Source: Siphonodentalium dalli (lineage: Eukaryota > Mollusca > Scaphopoda > Gadilida > Siphonodentaliidae). Taken from it: a stretch of 64,000 bases of DNA. The translations under genes and the position numbers were made by a program. Shown here in pieces: positions 33,901 to 45,129 of this stretch (its first letter is position 1; the number at the start of each line of letters is the position of its first letter). The notes under the pieces are model-generated. The model did not search any database and was not told the DNA's origin. It worked only from the letters and a program-made list of their open reading frames with translations. The stretch covers positions 25,989,141 to 26,053,140 of the forward strand of contig CP136065.1 of assembly GCA_032622095.1 (NCBI GenBank), given 5' to 3'.

Positions 33901-34500
33901 CATCGACCGGGTCACCACTTCCTCCCACGCCACAGTAATTCCCGTAATCATTGAAATCGAGGGAGCTCATTCCAGTTAGGGACGACACCATGTCTGCAAA
34001 CTGATCGAGGCGACGCTTCTCTAGTGATGCAAACCCTAGAACAAGAAAACCATAGTCAGAAATGGTAACGCGCTCAAGATCATATATTATATACCCATGA
34101 TTGTAATTATAGAATCTTTTTCATTTCTGTTATTTGTAATTGGCATAGCTTATCACAAACCAAAAATCAACATTATTGACGTAATGTAAACGCCAATAAA
34201 CGAAATTGAAATTCTCAACTACACCTTTTGCCGGGCTCGGCCTCGGGGTCGCACTACAGCTCGGCATCGGGGTCGCACTACAACTTTCAATGTGTCCTAA
34301 TAATTAATATTCTATAAATAGAACCCCCAGCGCAGTGGCAGCGCCCAGGCGAAACAAGAATTTGTACATTAGTATACACACGGCGCGCGTAATGAATAGG
34401 AGAATACCCATATATTTGACTCTTTCCTATTTTGTATAGGGTGATATAGTTTCGTAATGCTGACTGCATGGATAAAGGAAAATTTATTTCGTTTGGTTTA
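30911..34500. other. No supported gene; simple homopolymer runs
   Basis: Contains poly-G runs near 32120-32134 and 33750-33759, (TA)n at about 33867-33878, and many short AT-rich open frames without protein character. The longest (33417-33785, minus) has no recognisable motif. Confidence 0.4.
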
Positions 34501-34518
34501 TCAAGCTAGTTTATCGGT

Positions 34519-35519
34519 GTCAGACCGATTCTCCGAAGACATATTACTACGAAGGCCCACAACTCCGAAGACCCGATTCTCCGACGGCCCACAACTCCGA
34601 AGACCGATTCTCCGACGGCCCATAACTCCGAAGATCCGATTCTCCGAAAGCCCATAACTCCGAAGGGCCGATTCTCCGAAGACCTATAACTCCGAAGGGC
34701 CGATTCTCCGAAGACCTATAACTCCGAAGGCCCGATTCTCCGACGGCCCATAACTCCGAAGGTCCGATTCTCCGAAGATTTTGTTCTATCGGGGTATTAT
34801 CGTTTACTAAATAGTGTACAGTCCAATGGCGAAGCCAAGGGGTCCCAAAATTCCTACTGCCCCCATTAAACATCTACTTGCTATTTCAGACAATATGGGC
34901 CCCTACCAAAACATGTCCAATGTCATGTAAACGCCCGGAAATCGTTCATGGGGCATCAACATATTCAAACTTTTCCTACTGGCCCCACCTAAATGGGAAT
35001 CCTGGGCCGCCACTGACTATACACCAGATACTATAACGTTACGTTGGCCCATGAGATGCCAGAGTAAAATGTACAGGGGTGAACGGGGAAGAACTTGTCC
35101 TTTTTCATATATAAAATTAATTAGCATATGTGGGGGATATGTGGGGGATATATCATGCATATGATATGCCGAAAGCATATCACGAAGGCCTGATTTGGGG
35201 AGCGCATGCATGGGAGGGGTCGCCCCCAATCGTTGGTCCGGGGGCTCCCCTGGGCAGGAACACTGTGAATATTTGAATGCCTAGGAGGGATTTCCGGACG
35301 TTTACATGACATTTGACATGTTTTGGGGGGGGGGCGGTCTTCCCTATGGCCCCATTGACTCCGCCACTGGACTGTACACTATTTAATAAGCGATAAAACA
35401 TGATCTTCGGAGAATCGGACCTTCGGAGAATCGGCACTTCGGAGTTATAGATCTTCGGAGTTATGTGCGTTCGGAGTTATAGGCCTTCGGAGTTATGTGC
35501 TTTCGGAGAATCGCTACGT
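34519..35519. mobile_element. Foldback element G with TCCGAAG tandem arms
   Basis: The left outer arm (34525-34785) is a tandem of about 32 bases built on CCGATTCTCCGAAG and CCCATAACTCCGAAG. The right outer arm (35403-35513) has the same units inverted (CTTCGGAGAATCGG, CTTCGGAGTTATAG). Inner arms also pair: TAGTGTACAGTCCAATGGCG (34813) with CGCCACTGGACTGTACACTA (35353), and CCAAAACATGTCCAATG (34914) with its complement near 35310. The total is about 1 kb with a loop near 34950-35280. Non-coding. Confidence 0.8.
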
Positions 35520-35526
35520 AACCAGT

Positions 35527-36022
35527 TTATCGCCGTTTCAGCAGATACCAGATCATGCCATGAATCTCTACTCTGGCTAACGCCCGGAGAGATCATATTC
35601 TACCAGTACAAAACCTGGGAAGTTTTGACAGGGACCCTTATACAGTCGAAAAAAATAACGCGGGGAATATATTTATTAGTTATTATCTGTTCCGTAATAA
35701 TGTAATTCACTGTAGGTGAAGGTCCCAACTCAAAATTTCACGATTTAAGTGACTTTGTGAGCCATTTTGCTTCGCGTCGCCTACAATTATATAATTTCTT
35801 CTGGGTAATTCAATGTTTATTGCGATATCGGCTGAAAAAAGTCACGGAAAGCAAATAATAACTAATAAGAAATATATTCTCCGCGTTATTTTTTGGACTT
35901 TATATATAAGGTTCTCTGTCCAAACTTCAAAAGTTCCCAGGTTTTGTAATGGTGAAATATGATCTGTACTGACGTTAGCCAGAGTAGAGATTCATATCAT
36001 GATTTAAGCAGATATATATAGG
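35527..36022. mobile_element. Palindromic element K (~500 bp)
   Basis: The left arm (35530-35700) contains 'gaatctctactctggctaacg', 'gagatcatattctaccagtac', 'aaaacctgggaagttttgacag' and 'aataacgcggggaatatatt'. The right arm (35850-36020) contains the reverse complements in mirror order. It directly abuts foldback element G. No open frames of note. Confidence 0.75.
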
Positions 36023-36024
36023 CC

Positions 36025-36765
36025 ATATCACGATGCTGTCAGTTTCACGCACGCGGACAGAAACTGACAAACTTGCCCAGATATACGAATCAGGTTACCT
36101 ACCCTGTTTGCCGATCACAAAATCGCGCTCATCGGGATTAGAACCAGCTTCGCCATTGATGGACGGCATATCTTGGTCTAATGAACCACACAAACGGGGC
36201 CACCGTCCCCTTGCAATGGTTGGTTCGTAGGTATCCAGAAAATTGGCAGAAACATATTTTTAGATGGGACAGTCGCCACTCTCTGTGGATCGGGTAGTTG
36301 ATTGAAATGACGTATATATTCTCAGCCTGGGAGGAGCTTACGGTTGCTAGGAGTCAAGGTATCTGCAGAAATTGTTTAATTGGTTTATCAGACCTTGTCC
36401 TTATGTTCAAACCACAGGCCCCTGGGGAAAATTACTAAAATACCAATATAGACTATACCAGTGTAAAGGTTCCAATGATAGATTTTGGCTAAAACCACAC
36501 CAACTGTCAAAACCGTACTAAATTCTAGAAGTCGATAATTGCAGCCAAAATATCATCATGCGTGTCTTATTGGCAATAAAATACCATTTCATTTGACATA
36601 TCTAACTCGGCGAAATTGAACGAATCGAAGTCGAGATATCCTATCGGAAACTAACGAAATCTACCGAATAAATCTGGTCGTCAACCTCCCTGTCCGCTGA
36701 GAGGCCCCTGACCTAGTTATAAAATCAATATTTTCGAACAATAATTTGTCGCGAACGTGTACTGA
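36025..36765. other. No gene seen
   Basis: A plus-strand frame at 36033-36230 has a mixed, coding-like composition but no recognised motif or splice context. Confidence 0.35.
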
Positions 36766-37322
36766 AACGCGATGATATAACCTATAAATAACGTCATTCC
36801 GAGGCCATCCATACCTTTTTTATTTCATCCGATGCGTTGGTGTCCAAATTTTCAACTTTATTCATCAAACGAATTCCAGAAACAAGACGTGTCTGTGACT
36901 GGCAGCAAATTTTGACCGGCTTGCTGATTGATTGACAATACTCGAGAGTAAAGTTCACAAATGATGGCTTGAACAAATCAATATGCATAGATATCTAGTA
37001 TTGATGGAACACTTGAATTATTAATTTTCTCTGTACCAAGAAGATTATCTGATTTTAAAACAGAAGTGAACTTGAAATTATCGTTAAATAATTGGAATTT
37101 GTTTTGATACAATATAAAATTATGCGAAATTAGCGTGACCTTGACCCCCTATCACATTCTTTATATACTTTCGCTTTCAGACACGTCTTCTTTCTGGAAT
37201 TCGTTTGATGAATAAAGTTGACAAATTGGGCACAAACACATCGGATGAAATTACAAAAAAACGTATGGGTGACTTCGGAATGACTTGCGTATGTGATTAT
37301 AGGTTATGTCATCGCGTTTAAG
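36766..37322. mobile_element. Palindromic element J (~555 bp)
   Basis: CGCGATGATATAACCTATAA and 'ttgtttctggaattcgtttgatgaataaagttg'-type sequences occur as inverted pairs in the left (36766-36895) and right (37185-37320) parts, ending ATAGGTTATGTCATCGCG. The unpaired middle is about 290 bases. Arms differ at several positions, so it is older than element D. Confidence 0.75.
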
Positions 37323-37327
37323 TTCAC

Positions 37328-37553
37328 ATGTTCTTATTGGACCTAAATATTCACATAGATTCATATTGGACCTAAATATTCACATATGTTCATATTGGAC
37401 ATAAATATTCAGATAGGTTCATATTGGACCTACATATTCACATAGGTTTATATTGGACCTAAATATTCACATAGGTTCATATTGGACCTACATGTTCACA
37501 TATGTCCATGTTGGACCTAAATATTCACATAGGTTCATATTGGACATATTTGA
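37328..37553 (+). repeat. 29-bp minisatellite
   Basis: About eight copies of TTCATATTGGACCTAAATAT followed by TCACATAGG, with scattered changes. It begins right after element J. A single related unit appears inverted at about 62545-62590 ('aatatttatgtccaatatgaac'). Confidence 0.85.
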
Positions 37554-37554
37554 T

Positions 37555-38145
37555 TCTGAAATAATAGTGAACTTTTGATTCTGAAATAATAGTGGACTTA
37601 TACCCGTTGTTCCTGTTGAGGCGCGGGCCACAGTCAAAACACACTATAAATGTCGTACATCTTGCGATTTAGGTTCAGATAGAACGTAAATAATTCAAAA
37701 TAATGTCGACATGGCACTGGACATGGGCTTAATTTTTTTTTATAAATAAGTTCAATATGAGCTTATTTTCAGGATAACAGGCTGATATGTTTCCTCTTAT
37801 TTCATGATCGCCTATGACACATGCGGTTCATGAATAAAACTGTATAATGATGGTTCTTGTAAGCTTAGAGGCTCGAATATCATTTACAAAGAATACAATC
37901 ACCACACGAAGAAAGGACGAGCACAGATGAAACGAATCGTAAGAAATCCATAACGAAAGCCTCGGCTGGTTACAAGGGAGATAAGAACGGGGAACCTAAA
38001 CAATTTCTTGAATCTAAACTTAGCAACACTCACCACTATTGCGACTATATCTAGGCGACTTCCTGTCAGCTATAGTCTGCCACTTGCATGTGTCACATGT
38101 GATAAGAGGTATAGATCTGTGCGTATTGGAGATATTACACTACGA
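37555..38145. other. No gene seen
   Basis: Short direct repeat 'ttgattctgaaataatagtg(a/g)ac' at the start; otherwise nothing recognised. Confidence 0.4.
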
Positions 38146-38369
38146 TTAAAGGGGTACTAAACACTAAACAGAATGGTGATTATAATGAAAATGAGTGTAT
38201 CATAAACTCATTTTCATTATAATTACCATGTTATTTGCATCGTTTATAGATCAAATGAGTGCATTTTGCATTAATCCATGGCTCAAATTCACTTGTTGCA
38301 TTTATGCTGTTCAGTATAAAAGGAGCTTGTCCCATACATTGCCGGATTTAGTGTACAGTACCCCTTTAA
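38146..38369. mobile_element. TTAA-flanked MITE P
   Basis: The 216-bp element (38150-38365) begins AGGGGTACTAAACACTAAAC and ends GTACAGTACCCCT, bordered by TTAA on both sides. An inner perfect hairpin, ATTATAATGAAAATGAG with its complement, lies near 38179-38224. The TTAAAGGGG junction matches the TTAAAGGRR termini described for T2/Kolobok MITEs (established family knowledge; assignment inferred). Confidence 0.85.
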
Positions 38370-38515
38370 TGTGGCGAACAGTTTGCTTATTTCAACAATG
38401 GCTGGTCATGGCAGTTTATTCAGAAACTTAATCTTGAAGCTTATGGGTTCATCGAAAAGCCAGAGCACTTATCCAGATGATCTTAAAGTAACACAAACGA
38501 CAGCAGATGAGCCCT

Positions 38516-41465
38516 CCCAGACACAGTGGTTAACCCAACATATCCCAGACACAGTGGTTAACCCAACATATCCCAGACACAGTGGTTAAACCAACATATC
38601 CCAGACACAGTGGTTAACCCAACATATCCCAGACACAGTGGTTAACCCAACATATCCCAGACACAGTGGTTAACCCAACATATCCCAGACACAGTGGTTA
38701 ACCCAACATATCCCAGACACAGTGGTTAACCCAACATATCCCAGACACAGTGGTTAACCCAACATATCCCAGACACAGTGGTTAACCCAACATATCCCAG
38801 ACACATTGGTTAACCCAACATATCCCAGACACAGTGGTTAACCCAACATATCCCAGACACAGTGGTTAACCCAACATATCCCAGACACAGTGGTTAACCC
38901 AACATATCCCAGACACAGTGGTTAACCCAACATATCCCAGACACAGTGGTTAACCCAACATCCCAGACACAGTGGTTAACCCAACATATCCCAGACACAG
39001 TGGTTAACCCAACATATCCCAGACACAGTGGTTAACCCAACATATCCCAGACACAGTGGTTAACCCAACATATCCCAGACACAGTGGTTAACCCAACATA
39101 TCCCAGACACAGTGGTTAACCCAACATATCCCAGACACAGTGGTTAACCCAACATATCCCAGACACAGTGGTTAACCCAACATCCCAGACACAGTGGTTA
39201 ACCCAACATATCCCAGACACAGTGGTTAACCCAACATATCCCAGACACAGTGGTTAACCCAACATATCCCAGACACAGTGGTTAACCCAACATATCCCAG
39301 ACACAGTGGTTAACCCAACATATCCCAGACACAGTGGTTAACCCAACATATCCCAGACACAGTGGTTAACCCAACATATCCCAGACACAGTGGTTAACCC
39401 AACATATCCCAGACACAGTGGTTAACCCAACATATCCCAGACACAGTGGTCAACCCAACATATCCCAGACACAGTGGTTAACCCAACATATCCCAGACAC
39501 AGTGGTTAACCCAACATATCCCAGACACAGTGGTTAACCCAACATATCCCAGACACAGTGGTTAACCCAACATATCCCAGACACAGTGGTTAACCCAACA
39601 TATCCCAGACACAGTGGTTAACGCAACATATCCCAGACACAGTGGTTAACCCAACATATCCCAGACACAGTGGTTAACCCAACATATCCCAGACACAGTG
39701 GTTAACCCAACATATCCCAGACACAGTGGTTAACCCAACATCCCAGACACAGTGGTTAACCCAACATATCCCAGACACAGTGGTTAACCCAACATCCCAG
39801 ACACAGTGGTTAACCCAACATATCCCAGACACAGTGGTTAACCCAACATATCCCAGACACAGTGGTTAACCCAACATATCCCAGACACAGTGGTTAACCC
39901 AACATATCCCAGACACAGTGGTTAACCCAACATATCCCAGACACAGTGGTTAACCCAACATATCCCAGACACAGTGGTTAACCCAACATCCCAGACACAG
40001 TGGTTAACCCAACATATCCCAGACACAGTGGTTAACCCAACATCCCAGACACAGTGGTTAACCCAACATATCCCAGACACAGTGGTTAACCCAACATATC
40101 CCAGACACAGTGGTTAACCCAACATATCCCAGACACAGTGGTTAACCCAACATATCCCAGACACAGTGGTTAACCCAACATATCCCAGACACAGTGGTTA
40201 ACCCAACATATCCCAGACACAGTGGTTAACCCAACATATCCCAGACACAGTGGTTAACCCAACATATCCCAGACACGGTGGTTAACCCAACATATCACAG
40301 ACACAGTGGTTAACCCAACATATCACAGACACGGTGGTTAACCCAACATATCCCAGACACAGTGGTTAACCCAACATATCCCAGACACAGTGGTTAACCC
40401 AACATCCCAGACACAGTGGTTAACGCTACATATCCCAGACACAGTGGTTAACGCTACATATCCCAGACACAGTGGTTAACGCTACATATCCCAGACACAG
40501 TGGTTAACCCAACATATCCCAGACACAGTGGTTAACCCAACATATCCCAGACACAGTGGTTAACCCAACATCCCAGACACAGTGGTTAACGCTACATATC
40601 CCAGACACAGTGGTTAACACAACGTATCCCAGACACAGTGGTTAACCCAACATATCCCAGACACAGTGGTTAACCCAACATATCCCAGACACAGTGGTTA
40701 ACCCAACATATCCCAGACACAGTGGTTAACCCAACATATCCCAGACACAGTGGTTAACACAACATATCCCAGACACAGTGGTTAACCCAACATATCCCAG
40801 ACACAGTGGTTAACCCAACATATCCCAGACACAGTGGTTAACCCAACATATCCCAGACACAGTGGTTAACCCAACATATCCCAGACACAGTGGTTAACCC
40901 AACATATCCCAGACACAGTGGTTAACCCAACATATCCCAGACACAGTGGTTAACCCAACATATCCCAGACACAGTGGTTAACCCAACATATCCCAGACAC
41001 AGTGGTTAACCCAACATATCCCAGACACAGTGGTTAACCCAACATATCCCAGACACAGTGGTTAACCCAACATATCCCAGACACAGTGGTTAACCCAACA
41101 TCCCAGACACAGTGGTTAACCCAACATATCCCAGACACAGTGGTTAACCCAACATATCCCAGACACAGTGGTTAACCCAACATATCCCAGACACAGTGGT
41201 TAACCCAACATATCCCAGACCCAGTGGTTAACCCAACATATCCCAGACACAGTGGTTAACCCAACATATCCCAGACACAGTGGTTAACCCAACATATCCC
41301 AGACCCAGTGGTTAACCCAACATATCCCAGACACAGTGGTTAACCCAACATATCCCAGACACAGTGGTTAACCCAACATCCCAGACACAGTGGTTAACCC
41401 AACATATCCCAGACACAGTGGTTAACCCAACATATCCCAGACACAGTGGTTAACGCAACATATCC
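38516..41465 (+). repeat. 28-bp satellite array, ~105 copies
   Basis: The unit is CCCAGACACAGTGGTTAACC followed by CAACATAT (28 bases), repeated head to tail for about 2.95 kb. A 26-base variant lacks one AT (for example near 38958, 39182, 39740). Rarer sequence variants cluster: TAACGCTACAT at about 40420-40600, CACGGTGG near 40275-40335, and CCCAGTGG near 41220-41310. Each unit holds the palindrome GGTTAACC (HpaI core). High homogeneity implies recent expansion or gene conversion. Twenty-eight is not divisible by three, so it is not protein-coding. Confidence 0.97.
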
Positions 41466-41479
41466 AATACACATCTAGC

Positions 41480-41579
41480 CTTTAAAGCCACATGGCGGGT
41501 TGCACTCCAACAACATATATACACCTGATAATATTCGCTTTTTAATTTTTCCCGGTATCGAAATAGGTCGATACATACT
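41480..41579 (-). repeat. Repeat M, inverted end fragment
   Basis: This reads as the reverse complement of the right end of M: 'tttaaagccacatggcgg', 'aatattcgctttt', 'ccggtatcgaaataggtcgat'. It lies directly after the satellite array and opposite in orientation to the split M copy at 42006/50458. Confidence 0.8.
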
Positions 41580-41584
41580 TGTGT

Positions 41585-41790
41585 TAAAGAATGTAAGAAC
41601 AAATATATAAAATTGTTAAAGAATATGAAGAAAAAATGTGAAGAAAAAAATTGATAAAAATTGTTAAAAGAAAAAATGATAATTTGTATTAAATGTCAGA
41701 AAAATTGATAAAGCACAAAACATTGTTAGGCCAATGCATTCTCTTATATATGCGTCGATCAGCGCAGCTCCCGCCATGAAAGGGTTAAGT
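41585..41790. repeat. Half-copy of twin-hairpin element I
   Basis: Shares 'gttaaagaatgtaagaa...aaattgttaaag' and 'taggccaatgcattctcttatatatgcg' with 19762-19987, but the second hairpin arm is absent. Confidence 0.65.
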
Positions 41791-42005
41791 TTTTAGAAAT
41801 ATTTTGTTTGTTTAGATACACGTCACCTAATTTTGAGGTGTGATTATCTCCCTTTGAAACCCAACAATACATATAGTTCAGAAAACAATATCTAGTTCAC
41901 TTTAAATACAAATCGATGTTCTCAAGGCGTTCAAATTCCCATATGTGGAGAAGTGATATTTCTGTGATGTTGTTAACATTGGTCATCTTATCGATATCTT
42001 AAATG

Positions 42006-42125
42006 ACATGGCTCAATCGAGCCTCCAAATTTTGTATACGTAATCTACAGATACGATAGGTTGATATATACTCAAAATATTGATATACTACGGCTTCACA
42101 TTCTCTGAAAAATACTTGCCAAAGT
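42006..42125 (+). repeat. Repeat M, left part (interrupted by element X)
   Basis: Runs from 'gacatggctcaatcgagcctccaaattttg' to 'ttgccaaagt'. The same text in other copies (57979, 61945) continues without a break into 'cacagccattttcagc'. Here it is cut at AAAGT and resumes at 50458. Confidence 0.85.
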
Positions 42126-42271
42126 CACTGGGGGAGAACTGCGACGTGAGGATCGGTTGCATTCCGATAAACGCGACGGTGGGTATTCGGCGCGCGACGA
42201 TTCGTTTCCGGCGTTGCGTTTTTAACAAGTTTTTCGGCGCCATTTTTTAGATGTATTGAAGGAGAGAAAGC

Positions 42272-44186
42272 ATGCAGAGAGCCTTATTTACAGACGTTGG
42301 AGGTATGATTAACAATTTGGAAGTCCCTCATAGTCACAGTTTTGCCCATATGCTAATAATTAGGTCTGAGAATAAGAAAGGATTTCTCCATTGACTTAAC
42401 ATTGAAAATTAAACTTGCATTTAAAGGGACAAAAGTTGTACCAAAGACAATAAGCTTGAACCATCAGGGAAAATTTTCTCACTGTAAGTGGATATGGACA
42501 ATAATTGAGCTAATCCACCGTATAATATGCCCAGAACGGCGGGTTGAAAAATGCGACGGTTCTATTTCCGATAACAGTTCCAAAGCGTGTTCTGTTTCGA
42601 TAAATTACGAGACGGTTCGTTGTCGATATTTACTCAGAAATTGTCCGTTTTTACAGATTTTAACGACGATGCAATGCTTGCTATGGATATAACGTATCAA
42701 GTCAACACAAAGGAAGAATGCCAACCCAATATATATTATTTCATGATTGTTTAAACAGTCCATGCAAACTATTTTCACAATAACTTGCTCGTTCGTATAA
42801 TTGTGTTTGTATTGTTATGTAGGCAATATTTGCCATTTAGTACACGTGTCGTAAAGCAAGTAAAACTAGTATAGCTAATTAGGTATATAGCCTGTGTATA
42901 GACATATATAAGTAATTGGTAATTATTTTTTTACACCCAGGAAGCGGTTCAACTCGTACCATGACCAACCCATACCCTGTTATAAAATAAAGTTATTTTT
43001 AACTAAATGGAGTGATTTTCAAATTTAAAAAAAATGAGATATGTCTTGGTCTGGGTGTATGATCATAGTTTGATCATTATTTATTTGAGTTACCCCCATT
43101 TTGTCCGCACGAATCGTTGAAAAACAGCAGGGTACGAGTTGGTCTAATTACTAGTTGACTGTAAGTCTGTAACCCACCATACATGTACACTTAAATATAC
43201 ACATTGAGTTGGAAAGTATATGCAGTTCCACAATTATCTGAGAAATTCACTTTGAGCTAACTGGTTCCCGATAGATAATTTGGGTTATTATCTACTTTTA
43301 GGTGGTGGTACCCAATTTCCAAGAAACACGATTTACCGTTGCACCCTGGTCCGACATACATGTCATTCGTGTATAATACAAGCAATTTTATAACATATTT
43401 GTTTTCTTTCAGCGACATACTATGCCGGATTGGAGGGAAGTACCCCTTCGTTGGAGGATAGTCAGATTCTGATGGATCTCTCCTGTCATTTGGTGCAGAC
43501 GTCGGAACCGGAAGTGATGGCCGATGATGCAGACGCAGATCTGTCTGTGGTTGCTGACATCACAAGTGATGATCCGTTCCAACCCACTTCTTCGAGTACC
43601 CCACACAAAGTTGCCGAACAGCGCAAAGAATATGAATGCGGAATTTGCAACTACAAATCTAACACCAAGGGCAACTATAAGCGACACCTTCGTCGGCATG
43701 ATTCAAATAAAGCCCACGATTGCAGCGTATGTGGTAAGGGATTCAGTGAAGTGTATGAGTTAAAGCGACACAGGCGCACCAAACACGGCGGATCACAGCA
43801 TATACTGTCACATATGCTGTAATGAGTATCAAACTGCAACTGGTCTTAGATTGCATATGCGGATTAAACATGCAGAAGTTGGTAGTGTTTTACAACAAAA
43901 ATGATCTGAAAGATCATCAGGGTGTTCATTCCGGTGGAGCTAAATATAGCTGTTCGAAATGCAATAACACATTTATATTTAAGAAGAGCATGGCCGCCAT
44001 TTTAAACAATGCAAAGGTCCGCGAGCTACTTGTGATGTGTGTCAGGAAGATTTTGCTTCGACTCAAGGAAAAAAAGACCACATGAAGAGTAAACATGGGA
44101 ATCGTGTATATGAGTGCAGCTGTGGCAAACAGTACAGATGGCGACAGTCTTTCTGCCGACACAAGGGAATTTGCGGTCACAAGTGA
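42272..44186 (+). pseudogene. Multi-finger C2H2 zinc-finger gene, frameshifted
   Basis: Exon 1 (42272-42302) encodes MQRALFTDVG. Its donor G|GTATGA joins in phase to the acceptor TTTCTTTCAG at 43412, continuing TYYAGLEGSTPSLEDSQ. An acidic segment (about residues 35-60) precedes the fingers. Finger 1 is CGICNYKSNT...HLRRH and finger 2 is CSVCGKGFSE...HRRTKH; the frame then stops at 43822. In other frames come finger 3 (CHICCNEYQT...HMRIKH, about 43806-43876), half a finger ending KDHQGVH, CSKCNNTF without its histidines in frame, CDVCQEDFAS...HMKSKH, and a last CSCGKQYRWR...H. At least three frame changes separate them, ending TGA at 44184-44186. It is a recently broken DNA-binding gene, or one with sequencing indels. 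It lies just inside the left end of element X and may be an element gene or a captured host gene. Confidence 0.8.
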
Positions 44187-45126
44187 TGACTACACCGCGT
44201 CAACCAGTTTCAGCATCCTGATTTATTCGTTATTTGTCCTGTAGGAATGTTGTAGGTTCCAGGCTGGACACTTATTTTCTTTGGTTAATTAGTAAACATT
44301 TCACATATGTATGATGAATACAAGTAAAACAATAATTTTAACAGTCATCACATGACTCACATTGTTTGTGCATGCAGTATAGCCAAGGGGGTGGGGGCGT
44401 AAAATACATAATCACACGCTTATCGGAAGGATTTTGTGGATATCGATGAGTCGATTACTTCCTGAAATCACGAAAGGCCGGGGCCTCGAGTGCTATTATG
44501 CCGTTATCGAACGAGTGCCATATACACACAAAAAACTTCCGACAGACACAAACTTTGTCAAATTGACACAAATTAACCGAATTATTATCATTTACATCAT
44601 CCATTTAACTTTATTCTTTTTTTTTAACATGTATAAATGATAAATATGATAATGAAACAGAGTTCAATTCGTTTTGATGTTTTTATTGGAAATATAATGA
44701 ACATATATGTTCAATGAACCAGTAATAAAATGGATCGTTCATTCGGAAAAAATGACTGGTACATTTCACATGAAATAACATTAAAAAAAATAGTGGTACG
44801 AATTTACTATACACTTTGTATTTATCTTGGACGACTATGGGACATATACTAAATTTGACAAACATGTATGTATTGGCAACGATATTTGTTTTTAATTTAG
44901 AATCATTTCACATTCCAAACTACCATTATACACATCTAGCTTGAGAATCAGTTAAACCTGTAGATGTAACACATATTGCTGTTGACATGAATTCAGCATC
45001 ATTTGATGAGAACTAGTTTGTGCTATGCCAATCTATGGGTCAATGTTGAGTATTTTATGGTGCATAATCTTAGATTCACCCGCGCATTCAGACAAAATTG
45101 AAACCTCCGCATCAGGATGAGTCTGC
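44187..45126. other. Unassigned sequence inside element X
   Basis: No transposase-like frame was found. 'aataaa' at about 44725 and AT-rich tails are present but no transcript end can be assigned. Confidence 0.4.
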
Positions 45127-45129
45127 TTG

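Noticed and set aside
34457-34873. Open frames with repeated SENRPF/LRRPI peptides
   Set aside because: They are translations of the TCCGAAG tandem arms of foldback element G.
38516-41465. CRISPR-like regular repeats
   Set aside because: The units are contiguous without variable spacers and the window is clearly eukaryotic; this is a satellite.
38516-41465. Telomere-like repeat (TTAACCC)
   Set aside because: GGTTAACCCAAC only superficially resembles telomeric TTAGGG/CCCTAA; the period is 28 and the array is internal.
43430-43432. Start codon of the zinc-finger frame at 43430
   Set aside because: This is TTG, not ATG. The open frame continues upstream to a good acceptor at 43412 and joins an ATG exon at 42272.
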